Part shown: positions 10,670 to 21,794 of the stretch, piece after piece
Layout of the letters: the number at the start of each line of letters is the position of its first letter
How positions within the stretch are numbered: the first letter of the stretch is position 1
Origin: Nelumbo lutea
Taxonomy: Eukaryota > Streptophyta > Magnoliopsida > Proteales > Nelumbonaceae
Assembly: GCA_022828595.1 (NCBI GenBank)
Contig: JAKGHH010000001.1
Location: 209,188,348 to 209,252,347, forward strand
Direction of reading: 5' to 3'
Length of the DNA stretch: 64,000 nucleotides
Translations under genes and position numbers: made by a program
Notes under the pieces: generated by a model
The model's database searches: none
What the model saw: only the letters and a program-made list of their open reading frames with translations
What the model was told of the DNA's origin: nothing

Positions 10670-12521
10670 GTTAATTGGGGTATTATATTTGGTTTTATCA
10701 AACATAGATAAAGAAGATGGCCAACCAATCTTTGATACCTCTCTATTTGGTAGAACTTCTCCATTTGGCATTTAACATGTGGTTAGGGTCAATTGGGGTT
10801 CCAGTTGGTTTAAACCCCAATTTTCCAACATCTTGGACCAAGTCAAGAACATATTTTCTTTGAGAAATGAAAATACCCTTCTTTGATCTTGCTTCTTTAA
10901 TTCCCCAAAAGTATTTAAGATCACTAAGGTCCCTGATTTCAAATTCGGAGGCGAGAAAGGATTTCAACTGAGAGATTCCCAAGATGTCATCTCCAATCAA
11001 AACAATATCATCTACATAAACTATCATTATAGTCACCCGATCATCATGCCTTATGAACAATGTATGGTTACCCTGAGATTGAGAAAACCCAACTGTCAAG
11101 ATTGCTCTTCTGAATCTATCAAACTAAGATCTAGGAGATTGTTTGAGTCCATATAAGGACTTCTTTGAGCGACAAACCTTTTCCTCACTGTTAGTAGTGC
11201 TCCATTAAGAAAGGCATTTTTCACATTCATCTGATATAAAGTCTAGTAGAAGTGTGCCGCAAGAGACAAAATCACACAAATAGAACTCATTAGCCACCAG
11301 AGCAAATGTTTCCTGATAATCAATGCTATAAGTCTGAGTATTACCCTTTGGCTACCAACCGTGCCTTATATCTTTCAGCAGAGCCATCAGCCTTGTGTTT
11401 GATTGTATACACCCACTTACATCCAACTGTAGATTTATCCTTGGGAAGAGAAACAAGCTCCCAAGTCCAGTTCTTTATGAGGGCATTCATCTCCAGGTTC
11501 ATAGCTTCTTTCCTATGTCATGATTGCACTGCCTCTGTAACATTGTGGTGATGGGATAGTTGGTGCACTTTCTCTTTCCCTTGCGGATGGCAATGGGAAG
11601 ATCAAAGTTAGGATCAGTGATAAGAGCATCAATAGGTTCAAGAGGAGTAGGATCTTGGTTACCTAAGTCCAGGTGTTCAGATTGTGATGGAAATTCAGCA
11701 TTAGGAGCCACCTTTTTCTATTGCTTGATAAAAAACCATTGCCAAGACCAGGACTATACATAGGAGGGGGAGGATGAAGTGAAGGAATGGCAGTTGAAGA
11801 TGAGTCTGGAACAAGAAGACAAAAGGGAGTCTGATCTTCATTGACATTCTCCCCCTGAAGAGAAGGATGAGATGGCTGATGACTCGATGAATGTAACATC
11901 CTTAGAAACATATCTCCTTCTAGATTGAGGATCCAAACAGCGATACCCTTTCTAGATAGGAGAATAACCAAGGAAAACACATCTAATAGACTCAAGATCA
12001 AATTTGTGTCTAGATGGACTCATATCATGAGCAAATAAGAGGAAATCAAAGACCCTAAGGCTATGTTTGGTTTGAAGGAAAAGGTAGGGGAAGAAAAGGA
12101 AACATGGGGAAACCTATACAAGGTTTGTAAAGGTTTTCCTAAATTTCCCTTCATTTTCCTACTTTTTCCTTCAAATCAAACACAACCTAAGAGGGAGGAT
12201 AAAAGGTGGCTCATCAAGGAAAAGGTGTTGATGAGGAGATTCAACTTTGAGACTCCTTGATGGAAGTCAATTAATGAGGTACATAGCTGCCGCAACAGCA
12301 TCTCCCCCAAAACGAATGGGAACATGAGTTTAAAACAAAATCCCTCTAGCAACTTCAACATGTATATTCTTTCTCTCAGCAACCCCATTTTGTTGTGGAG
12401 TATGAGTGCATTAACTCTAGTGGATCACTCCCTTTTCTTCAAGAAATACTTGTAATTGGTTTTCAAAGTGTTCTTTTGCATTATCAAATATTATTTTAAT
12501 TCTCTTCTCAAACTTTGTCTT
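10670..12521 (-). pseudogene. C pol remnants: integrase, linker, RT
   Basis: Integrase core piece 12521-12395 holds KRIKII and the PQQNGVAERKN segment with the catalytic Glu. It continues at 12388-12191, is split by a MITE at 12060-12187, and resumes at 12050 (LFAHDMSPSRHKFD). The linker with DLPIAIRKGKRKCTNYPI lies at 11620-11560. RT begins near 11500 and is broken by stops; the best piece is 11099-10743 with HTLFIRHDD, the catalytic YVDD at about 11013-11024, and ISQRKYVLDLVQDVGKLG. The frame then enters YQRLVGHLLYLCLIKPN, where O has inserted. Confidence 0.8.
12060..12187. mobile_element. Tourist-like (PIF/Harbinger) MITE in C integrase
   Basis: 128 bp starting GGCTATGTTTGGTTTGAAGG and ending with its imperfect inverted copy (inverse GGTTGTGTTTGATTTGAAGG); the terminal inverted repeats are about 24 bp with 3 mismatches. 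Flanked by TAA at 12057-12059 and 12188-12190, the 3-bp duplication of PIF/Harbinger elements. Removing it with one TAA rejoins the integrase reading. No coding capacity. Confidence 0.85.
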
Positions 12522-13649
12522 ATGCACTGAAAATTTAACCGCTGCTCGATTTTTCGGTTAACCGCTGTTCGATTTTTCGGTTTTTTATGCATTGAAAATT
12601 AAAAAAAGAGGAAAAAAACCTTCCCTCTTGCAAAAAAGACCGAGTGAGAGCCGATGGACGATGGTTTGAGATAAATAGAATTGAGACTGAGACTGAGAGA
12701 GATGAGAGATTGAGAGAGGTGTGTGACTGAGACTGAGAGAGAAGAGACTAAGTGAGTCTGAGTGAGTGTCGAGTGAGAGAGAGACTGAGAGATGAGATAT
12801 TGAGAGGAGACGCTAGATGGTCTGATAAAGAGTGAAGGCTCTGAGTCTGAGAGTGAGAGAGTTAGAAAGATGACTGATGAGAGAATGAGAGCCAATGAAC
12901 AGAACTGACTACTGAGAGAGATTAGAGTGAGAGACACTCACCAAGAGTGAGAGACACTATCGGTAGGTCTGGCTCATCAGGGAAGAAGAAGAAGAGTCTG
13001 AGAGAGAGAACAGAGAGTGAGACAGTTGGTTGCCTGTTCGGACGTCGGAGGCCGTCGGTGATTCGGTTGGAGCGCGGAGCGCCGGAGGCCATTAGTCCGT
13101 TGGGGAAGAAGATAACTAAGACTAAGAGTCTGAGAGAGTGACAGAGAAAGCTCAGAGAGGGAAAGAAAGGGGAAACTGGAAAGGTGTGGTGGAGGTAGCC
13201 AGGTAGGAGGCTGATTATTACTTAATATTTATTAGGGATTCAATTTTCAAAGAGACTGTCAGACACTCAAACTGAGAGACTGGCAGTGCCGCAATGATAC
13301 AACTTTCAGTTTTCAATTAAAATAAAATATAATATATTTTAATTTTCATTTGAAAGGTTTGATTTTTGAAGAGAAAGGCTGAAAGTCTCATATTGTCGAA
13401 CTTTTTTATTCGATTTTCAAAAATAAAAAATAAAAATATAGTATATATAATATTATATAAATATATATTATTGTATATATATCGGCCAGTTCAGTTAACC
13501 ACCGATTTTTTTAAATGGTTAACCAAAACTGTTGGTGTTTTGGAAACACCGAACCAATCGGTTCGGTTAACCGATTTTTTGGTTCGGTTTCGGTCGGTTT
13601 TTTGGGTGGTTCGGTTTTTGGTTTTCGGTTTTTTTTTGGCTCACCCCTA
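12522..13649. mobile_element. hAT-like non-autonomous element, left end unclear
   Basis: Non-copia DNA between integrase and protease pieces of C. The right end reads GGCTCACCCCTA, the inverse of the TAGGGGTGAGCC terminus typical of hAT elements, preceded by repeated CGGTTCGGTT/AACCGATTTTT motifs (13495-13635). A similar AACCGCTGCTCGATTTTTCG motif, repeated as AACCGCTGTTCGATTTTTCG, lies at 12538-12583. The middle (12650-13010) is a GAGACTGAGAGA low-complexity stretch and 13430-13480 is AT-rich. The bases GTCTT flank both sides (12517-12521, 13653-13657), but an 8-bp duplication is not convincing. Confidence 0.5.
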
Positions 13650-13780
13650 CCAGTCTTGTAGGCATTGGCCCCAGAGTCGACAATCCATAGGTTATTAGTG
13701 GAGAGGCAAGAAAGAAGCCTCTTAGTTTATCCATTAGATCAGTAGACTCCTAAGAGGATGTCATAAGAACAAGTGGCTGA
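13650..13780 (-). pseudogene. C protease start
   Basis: Minus strand from 13780 to 13650 reads DLMDKLRGFLSCLSTNN-like sequence and then WIVDSGANAYKTG, the aspartic protease active-site strand of copia (catalytic Asp intact in DSGA). It is the direct continuation of the gag end found beyond D at 23736. Contains a stop before DLMDK. Confidence 0.7.
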
Positions 13781-13785
13781 ACATC

Positions 13786-14085
13786 TATTAGAGTTCGACT
13801 TGCTTGTTAGATTGATAACAGTCAAGGAAAAAAGAGAAGAGAGAAAGAGAGAAAGTGAGAAAGGAGAAGTGTAGAAGAGAAGACAAGGAGGAAAAGGTCT
13901 GGTTCGAATGAGAGAAAAGTCAACCCTCCCATTCGGCCAGATTTGTTTTATATTACTAAAATATTGTGGAAAAGTCACATGTGCCCCTACTTAAGTTAGG
14001 GACATTAGATCTAACATAAACTTACACATCAGCACCTAAACATAGGAACGAAGACAGAAATACCCCTACATACTCGACACTAACA
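13786..14085 (-). repeat. 3' LTR of element D
   Basis: 300 bp from TATTAGAGTTCG to GACACTAACA; the end next to the polypurine tract complement CTCCCCCTCAAG (14086-14097) fixes the border. About 94 percent identical to the right copy by eye. A purine-rich tract (13810-13900) mirrors the CT tract of the B LTR. Confidence 0.9.
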
Positions 14086-14092
14086 CTCCCCC

Positions 14093-15541
14093 TCAAGCTG
14101 GAGAGTACATATCATATAATCCCAGCTTGTTACATATGTAGTCCACTTTAGCCCAACTCAATCCTTTAGTAAACAAATCTGCCCACTGGTTCCCTATGTT
14201 GACATATGCAGTGTCTATCACTCCACTCAGAACCTTCTCTCTAACAAAGTGATAGTCAACCTCTATGTGCTTGGTTCTCTCATGAAACACCGGATTAGAG
14301 GAAATATGAATTGTAGCTTGATTGTCACAGTAGAGCTTCATCGGTGTATCAACAGTGTATCCCATCTCCTGTAGAAGGTTCCTTAGCCACACTAATTCAC
14401 AAGTAGTATGTGCCATAACTCTATATTATGCCTCTACACTGCTTCTTGCCACAACTGTCTGCTTCTTGCTTTTCCATGTCACCAGATTACCCCCAAGAAA
14501 AGTGCAATAGCCTGTGGTAGATCTTCTATCAGATACAGAACCGGCCCAATCAACATCAATATATCCTTCTATTTCAAGTTTTCCACCACTTCTGTATATC
14601 AAACCACGATCAGGAGCCCCCTTTAAATACCTTAAAATCCTTAGAACCACATCCCAATGTGGAACCAGAGGTTTCTGCATGAACTGACTTACCACACTAA
14701 CTGCGAATGAAATGTCTAGCCGAGTGATGGTTAGGTAGTTCAGTTTACCTACCAGCCGCTGGTATCTACCAGGGTCTTCAAACACTTCACTCATTATCAC
14801 CGCTCAACTTAGTGTTTGTTTCCATAGGTGTTTCAGCTGGTTTAGCACTTAACAAACCCGTTTCTTCAAGCAAATCAAGAACATATTTCCTTTGACACAA
14901 GTTAATACCATGCTTAGACCTTGCTACTTCTATCCCCAAGAAATACTTCAATTTACCAAAGTCCTTTGTCTGAAAATGTTCCTGCAAAAAAGACTTCAAC
15001 CTGTCAATGCCCATTTTATCATTTCCGGTAATGACAATATCATCTACATACACCACCAATAGGATCATCCCTGCTTGAGAGTCATGAATGAAGACTAAAT
15101 GGTCAACTTGGCACTGTTTCATACCAAACTTCTTTACCACCTCACTAAATCTTCCAAATCATGCTCGAGGAGACTGTTTAAGCCCATAAATGGCCTTCAA
15201 TAGTCGGCACACCTTACCATCCTCCCCCTGAGCAACAAACCCCCGGTGGTTGCTTCATATAGACCTCCTCGAGCAAATCACCATGCAAAAAAGCATTCTT
15301 GATATCATGCTGATAGAGGGGTCAATCATACATCCAACAAGAGAAACCACAACACGGATTGAACCAATCCTACAACTAGGGAGAAAGTCTCTGCATGATT
15401 TGTCGACGATGATGGAGCTGGAGGAGGAGCCGGTACATGTGGGCGATGTGTATACACGTGATGGATAGGCGGTCGTTCAACAGGTGGTGGCACCAGAGGC
15501 AAGGACTTGGTTATAACTAGAACAAGAGGAACAAAATCCAC
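14093..15541 (-). pseudogene. D RT and RNase H, with start of linker
   Basis: From right to left: proline-rich linker (VPPPVERPPIHHVYTH, 15541-15380), a jump into RT near DTFSP (about 15375), RT with [13 protein letters not shown] sequence near 15300, the catalytic YVDD at about 15047, KYVLDLLEETGL, then RNase H with DVDWAGSVSDRRS (14560-14510) and a tail KLGLYDMYSPA ending at 14093 beside the polypurine tract. The N-terminal part of RT (the WELVDLP...VDY region) is deleted, and stops or frameshifts occur near 15145, 14795 and 14420. RNase H is nearly whole. Confidence 0.85.
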
Positions 15542-15575
15542 AACTAGAAGAGGAAGGGGAGGAGGTGATGAAGAG

Positions 15576-15821
15576 TGTTACGAAATTATAGGCTGTAAAT
15601 ATGTAGTATTAGCCCAATTAGGAATAGCTTGATTATAGGAATTATTCTTTCTTTGATTTTCTTCCTATTTTAGTATATACAGGGCTGTATGATTTTCTTC
15701 CTTTTTTGTATCTGCAAGGCTATATGATTTTCTTCCTTTTTAGTATCTGCAAGGCTATATATATATGTACTACTTTCTCAATAGAAAGACATCAATTTCT
15801 TCCAATTCTTGTTTTATCACA
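15576..15821 (+). repeat. 5' LTR of element H (246 bp, 3 repeat units)
   Basis: Starts TGTTACGAAATT and ends TTTTATCACA before the primer site TGGTATCAGAGC. Contains three tandem 35-bp units (GATTTTCTTCC...TGCAAGGCTAT type, about 15655-15765), then TATATATATATG, a likely TATA box. Confidence 0.93.
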
Positions 15822-16288
15822 TGGTATCAGAGCTGGAGACACCAATTCCAGTTTGAAACTAATTTCTGGTTTTCTTCCCTCTGCTACCCAAGTGAGCAGC
15901 TTTGAATTCTTTACGTTGCCCAAGTGAGCAGCAACTGCGATCTCTAGGTCACGCATTTCGAGTGACATCTGCATATCACCACCCCTACCAGTGGAAGCGG
16001 AATCCCAGATCGGCTTACCCACCTTCACCCATCTCTTCTTCACTTCAATCAGGAGAGAACTTTCAAGTCTGCAACAGGTCGGAGAGTAGCACAGCAGCCT
16101 CGATGTTACTCCTGTGGTGTTTGTTTGCCCATCAGGAAAGTCTTTCTTCTCTGTTCTTTTTATATAGTTGATATTTCGGTGCTACCCGTTGTGGTTTCTT
16201 GCTGTTTGGGTGTTGCATCTACTGCCGATTCTGTTTAAGTGTGTTTTATTGGCTTTGCTGGTTGTTAAAAGTTTATTTTCCTATGTTT

Positions 16289-16930
16289 ATGATGGCAGTT
16301 GAACAAAAGAACTTGGCTATGCCTAGTGTTATCCCCATTCTGTCTAAGATCAATGAACAAAAACTAAACGAAACTAATTATTTAGACTGGAGTAAGACTG
16401 TTCGTTTGTATTTACGGAGTATCTCTAAGGACAACCATCTGACTAAGGACCCTCCTACTGATGAGACCCGCATTGAATGGCTAAGGATTGGCGCTCAATT
16501 GTTTTTGCAAATCCGCAATTCTATTGAGAATGAGTACGTCGGTCATGTCTCTCACTGTGAGTTTGTAAAAGAACTAATGGAATATTTGGATTTTCTATTC
16601 TCTGGTAAAGAAAATATTTTCCGTATTTTTTATGTTTACAAGATATTTTATCGGGCTGAACAACAGGATCAGTCTCTTCAGACCTATTTCATGAATTTCA
16701 AACGCACTTATGAGGAATTGAACGCCTTGTTACCTTTCAGTACTGATATCAAAATTCAGCAGACTCAACGTGAACAAATGGCTATTATGAGTTTTCTGGC
16801 TGGCCTTAATCCTCAATTTGATGGTGCTAAGTCACAGATTCTATCTAATCCTGAGATTACCTCTTTAAAAGAGGTCTTTACTAGGGTCCTTCGTACAGAT
16901 ACTGGTTCCCATACCTCACCTGTACAATAA
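16289..16930 (+). CDS. H gag capsid (partial, stop before zinc knuckle)
   Basis: Open for 213 residues. I chose the ATG at 16289 because the copia Gag signature starts just after it (KLNETNYLDWSKTVRLYLRS); the frame is open upstream to 16199 but that part does not look like Gag. The UBN2 capsid region runs from the start to about residue 190 with QSLQTYFMNFKRTYEELNAL and MSFLAGLNPQFDGAKSQIL. It ends in TAA at 16928-16930. A knuckle-like trace (RTCQKLLKKNQKSSG) follows at about 17000 out of frame, so the nucleocapsid end was lost by mutation. Assembles particles in intact relatives. Confidence 0.8.
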   Translation: MMAVEQKNLAMPSVIPILSKINEQKLNETNYLDWSKTVRLYLRSISKDNHLTKDPPTDETRIEWLRIGAQLFLQIRNSIENEYVGHVSHCEFVKELMEYLDFLFSGKENIFRIFYVYKIFYRAEQQDQSLQTYFMNFKRTYEELNALLPFSTDIKIQQTQREQMAIMSFLAGLNPQFDGAKSQILSNPEITSLKEVFTRVLRTDTGSHTSPVQ

Positions 16931-17074
16931 CCTAGTGCACTTGTCAGTCAGAATAGTGGATCAACTGGCCGGTCTCGTTCTCAGAACCAGGACACACTAA
17001 AAGGACTTGCCAGAAATTGCTAAAGAAAAACCAGAAGTCTTCTGGGTCTCAGTCAACTCATGTTGTAACTACGA

Positions 17075-20000
17075 GTGATGCTACTCATCTATCGTCAAAT
17101 CAGACCATTACAATTTTTGCAGATGAGTATGCGAAATTTACCCAATACATGTCTTCTTTCTTCTTCCTCTCAGTGGGTCATTGATTCTGGTGCAACAGAT
17201 CATATGACAGGTAATCCTAGTCTCTTTTCCACTTTCCAATCACACACTTTTCCTTCTTCAGTCACCTTAGCAGATGGTTCTATTTCTTCTATCCTTGGTT
17301 CTGGCACTATCAATCCCACACCAACACTTTCTTTGTCATCCGTATTGAGTTTACGAAAATTTTCTTTTAATTTGGTATCTGTTAGCAAACTCACTCGCAC
17401 TCTTAACTGTTGTATCTCATTATTTCCTAATCATTGTCTGTTTCAGGATCTTATGACGAAGAGGATTATTGGTAAAGGACGAGAATCAGGAGGTCTATAC
17501 ATTTTGGATACCAGGGAACCTTAGACCATTGCTTGTTTCAGTACTTTATCTCCTTTTGAAGCTCATTGTCGGTTGGGGCATCCATCTTTACCTTTGTTAA
17601 AGAAGTTATCTCATTAGTTTCATGATGTATCTTCTTTAGATTGTGAGTCTTGTCAGTTTGCAAAACATCATCGTCTATTGTCTGTTTCTCGAGTTAATAC
17701 ATTCAGATGTTTGGGGACCTTGTCCTATTATGTCTAAGACTGACTTTCACATTTTAAAACCTTTGTGGATGATTTTTCTTGTATGACTTGGCTTTATTTA
17801 ATCAAATCTCGTTCTGAGTTGCTTTCACATTTTAAAACCTTTTGTGCTGAAATAAAAACCCAATTTGATGTGGCTGTACAAACATTGCGAAGTGATAATG
17901 CCAAAGAATATTTCTCTGATTCCTTCTAGACTTGCATGGCTCATAATGGAATTCTCCATCAATCATCTTGTGTTGATACTCCATCTCAAAATGGAGTGGC
18001 TGAGAGAAAAAATAGACATTTTCTTGAAACTGCCAGGGCTCTTTTATTTCAAACACATGTTCCTAAACAGTTTTGGGCTGATGTTGTTTCTACAGCGTGT
18101 TTTTTGATTAATTGCATGCCTTCCACTGTTCTAAATGATCAGATCCCTTATAAGATTCTGTTTCCTAATAAATCTGTGTTTCCTGTTGAACCTCGTATCT
18201 TTGGATGTTCTTGTTTTGTTCGTGGTGTTCGTCTGCAGGTTTCCAAATTGGACCCCAAGTCATTAAAATGTGTCTTCTTGGGATACTCTCGTCTCCGAAA
18301 AGGGTACAAGTGTTTTTCTCCTCTCTTGAATAGGTATCTTGTGTCAGCTAATGTTACATTCCATGAACATCTTCCTTTCTTTACTGCTCCATCTATACCT
18401 GTGTCCACAAGAGGATGATGATCTACTAGTGTATCATGTCACCGGTCCAGACGCTAGTGTTGTTCCAATACCTCCACCATCACCTTCTCAACCAAAACTA
18501 CCTATTACTCAAGTCTATTCTCGATGACCTAATCCTCCTGTGACAAGTCCGGCACCGGTCTCTTCTTCGTCATCGGATTGAATGCCCAGTGATATTGATC
18601 TACCTATTGCTCTTCGGAAAGGTAAATGTCAGTGTACTTATCCAATTTCCTCTTATGTTACCTATGATTGTTTGTCCTCTACTTCTTGTTCGTTTGTTGC
18701 CTCTCTAATTCTGTAGGGATTCCCAAAACTATTCACCAGGCTTTATCCCATCCTGGGTGGCGTGATGCCCTTGACTGAGAATGGTACTTGGGATCTGGTC
18801 GATTTACCTGCTGGTAAGAAAGCGGTTGGATGCAAGTGGGTCTTTGCAGTCAAATTTTCTGATGGATCAGTGGCTCGCTTGGTGGCCAAAGGCTATGCAC
18901 AGACATATGGAGTGGACTATTCTGATACTTTCTCCCCTGTGGCAAAATTGACTTCAGTTCGATTATTTATTTCTCTAGCAACTACATATGATTGGCCACT
19001 TTACCAGCTTGATATTAAAAATGCTTTCCTGCATGGAGTTCTTCAGGAGGAGGTTTATATGGAGTAATCACCTGGGTTTGTTGCTCAGGGAGAGTTTGGG
19101 AAAGTTTGTCGTCTTCGAAAATTGCTATATGGACTAAAACAGAGTCCTCGAGCTTGGTTTGGAAAATTCAGTCAGGAAGTAGAGAGGTTTGGGATGAGGA
19201 AGTGCAAATCTGACCATACTGCTTTCTATAAGTAGTCCACATTTGGCATCATTCTACTTGTTGTATATGTAGACGATTTTGTTATCACTGAGAGTTACAC
19301 GAAGGGAATCTCAGCCTTGAAATCCTTCTTGCAGAGCCAGTTCAATACTAAAGATTTGGGGCACCTAAAATACTTCTTGGGGATTGAGGTGGCAAGGAGT
19401 AAAGGAGGCATTTTCCTGTCTCTGAGGAAGTATGTTTTGGACCTGTTAATAGAAACTGGGAAACTAGGAGTCAAACCATGCAGTACTCCAATGCTTCCTA
19501 ACCAGCAACTCACAAAGGATGGAGATGCTTTTGATGATCCTGAACGATATAGAAGATTAGTTGGTAAGTTAAACTATCTCACAGTGACTCGTCCAAACAT
19601 TGCTTACCTAGTTAGTATTGTAAGTCAATTTATGTCCTCTCCTACAGTGCATCATTGGGCAACCTTAGAACAAATCTTGTGTTACTTGAAAGGAGCTCCT
19701 GGACGGGGGATACTGTATCGGAATCATGGTCACAGTAACATTGAGTGTTTTTCTTATGCGAACTGGGCAAGTTCCAATATTGATCGAAGGTCCACTACTA
19801 GCTATTGTGTTTTCGTTGGTGGTAATCTGGTTTTGTGGAAGAGTAAGAAGCAAAATGTGGTGTCGCAATCTAGTGCAGAATCTGAGTATAGAGCAATGGC
19901 ACAAGCTTCGTGTGAGGTTATGTGGGTTTCTCAACTCTTAACGAGGTCGGTCTTAAAGTCTCAGTTCCAGCGAAACTATGGTGCGATAATCAAGTTGTGA

Positions 20001-20215
20001 TTCATATTGCTTCGAATCCAGTTTTTCATGAACGAACTAAACATATTGAGATAGACTATCATTTCGTTCGTGAGAAAATTCAACAAAACTTGATCTCTAC
20101 AGCATATGTGAAGACTGGAGAGCAGTTAGGAGATATCTTTACAAAAGCTTTTAATGGAGCTCGGATTTCTTATATTTGTAAGTTGGGTATGATTGACATC
20201 TATGCTCCATCTTGA
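17075..20215 (+). pseudogene. H pol: protease, integrase, RT, RNase H
   Basis: Protease: 17160-17350, WVIDSGATDHMTGNPS with catalytic Asp intact, frame open to a stop at 17522-17524. Integrase: zinc part HCRLGHPSLP, CESCQFAKHH; core with first Asp (HSDVWGPCP, about 17700), LRSDNAKEYF, and PSQNGVAERKNRHF (catalytic Glu kept) up to 18418. Linker 18420-18700. RT: 18762-19317 with [22 protein letters not shown] and YVDD at about 19267. RNase H: 19700-20215 with [23 protein letters not shown] and the tail [11 protein letters not shown]. Stops at about 17522, 17617, 17928, 19065 and 19233, and a frameshift near 19930. Otherwise the domain set is complete. Confidence 0.9.
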
Positions 20216-20222
20216 GGGGGAG

Positions 20223-20503
20223 TGTTATGAAATTATAAGCTGTAAATATGTAGTATTAGCCCAACTAGGAATAGCTTGATTATAGGAATTATTCTTTCTT
20301 TGATTTTCTTCCTATTTTAGTATCTACAAGGTTGTATGATTTTTTTCCTTTTTTGTATCTGCAAGGCTGTATGATTTTCTTCCTTTTTTGTATCTGCAAG
20401 GCTGTATGATTTTCTTCCTTTTTAGTATCTACAAGGCTGTATATATATGTACTACTTTCTCAATAGAAAGAAATCAATTTCTTCCAATTCTTGTTCTATC
20501 ACA
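20223..20503 (+). repeat. 3' LTR of element H (281 bp, 4 repeat units)
   Basis: Same ends as the 5' copy but 35 bp longer: it has one more copy of the GTATGATTTTCTTCCTTTTT...CAAGGCT unit (20300-20440). Preceded by polypurine tract CTTGAGGGGGAG. Confidence 0.93.
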
Positions 20504-20508
20504 AAGAG

Positions 20509-21794
20509 GAAGAAACATCATCGGACCCCAAGAAGAATGGAGTAGACACAAAGAAGGTAACATCAGCACACACAAAGGAACGTCGAGAGTTAGGATGATA
20601 ACACTTATACCCTTTCTGAGTCTGGGAATAGCCAAGGAAGATGCACTTAATAGATCGTGTATCTAACTTGTCCTTTCCTGGCCCCAGATTATGAATGAAG
20701 CAAACATACCCAAAAACCCGAGGAGAAAGAGGAAACGGAGACAAGGTAGGAAACAATGTGGTGAATGGAGAATGACCATCAAGGATAGATGTGAGCATCC
20801 GGTTAATCAAGAAGCAAGAAGTAAGCACTGCATCACTCCAAAAAGGTTTGGGAAAATTCATGTGATGCATGAAGGATTGAGCTATTTCCAAAAGATGACG
20901 ATTCTTTCTCTCAACCACTCCGTTTTGTTGTGGGGTGTAGGTACACGAAGTCTGATGAATAATGCCATGTTGGTCTAGGTATTCTTGAAATGAGGAAGAG
21001 AAATATTCACGGCCACTATCATAACGAAAAATTTTAATGTGAACACCAAATTGGTTGTGAATCTCAGCATAAAATATTTGGAAGATGGTAAACAATTCAC
21101 TCATTTCTTTCATTAAATAGAGCCACGTCATCCTTGAATAATCATCAACAAAAATGACAAAATATTTATATCCATTGTATGACATTATTTTATAAGGACC
21201 CTAAACATCTGAATGAACCAAAGAAAAATGACTTGACATACGGTTATCAACTCTAGGACTAAAGGGAACACGATGATGTTTCCCCAACTAACATGACTCA
21301 CAATCCAAAACAGACAAATAACCCAACGAAGGAACCAAAGGCTTCAAAACTTTCAATGAAGGATGACCAAATCGATAGTGCCATTGGAGAGGAGAAAGAG
21401 ATGATTGGAGAATTGTTGACGTACTTCCACCACCATCAAGATAATACAATCCACCAGCTTCATGCCCTCCACCAATCTTCATCCTCGTCTTGAGATCCTG
21501 AAAAACACACAAAGAGGGGTAAAAAGTAATGGAGCAATTAAGAGACTTGGTCAACTTACTAACTGACATAAGATTAAAAGGAAATTTAGGGACATACAAA
21601 ACTGAGGATAAGGATACAAGTTCCATGTTAACATTACCAACACAAATGGAAGATGTGGAACCATTAGCGAGGGTAACAAATTGTGATGTTGGGCAATGAG
21701 AGAGGGAAGAAAACACACATGGAGTTCCAGTCATGTGATCGGAAGCTCCAGAATAAATAATCCAGGGATTGGGTGTGGATGCCAGACAAGCCAT
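20509..21794 (-). pseudogene. D protease and integrase
   Basis: Protease: 21794-21500, with the active-site strand reading WIIYSGASDHMTG, so the catalytic Asp is Tyr. Integrase zinc part: HYRFGHPSLKVLK then CESC, with a stop right after at 21288. Integrase core: 21185-20509 with YKYFVIFVDDYSRMTWLY, FRYDSGREYF (second catalytic Asp kept, within D-S-G), PQQNGVVERKNRHLL (catalytic Glu kept), then CIFLGYSQTQKGYKC and the linker where H has inserted at 20504-20508. A stop also lies before MSYNGYK at 21186-21188 region. Confidence 0.85.

Larger units (their letters stand above)
15576..20503 (+). mobile_element. Ty1/copia LTR retrotransposon H, full length but mutated
   Basis: 4928 bp, plus strand, inserted in the integrase/RT linker of D. 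Target duplications AAGAG are at 15571-15575 and 20504-20508. It has both LTRs, primer site 15822-15833, gag, protease, integrase, RT, RNase H and a polypurine tract (20211-20222), all in copia order and without large deletions. Stops and frameshifts inactivate it. Confidence 0.95.

Noticed and set aside
12599..12937. Ser/Leu-rich open frame on the minus strand
   Set aside because: Produced by the GAGACTGAGAGA low-complexity stretch; no start context or family.
16199..16288. Hydrophobic N-terminal extension of H Gag as a signal or membrane segment
   Set aside because: It lies in the leader; the ATG at 16289 directly precedes the Gag signature, and copia Gags have no such segment.
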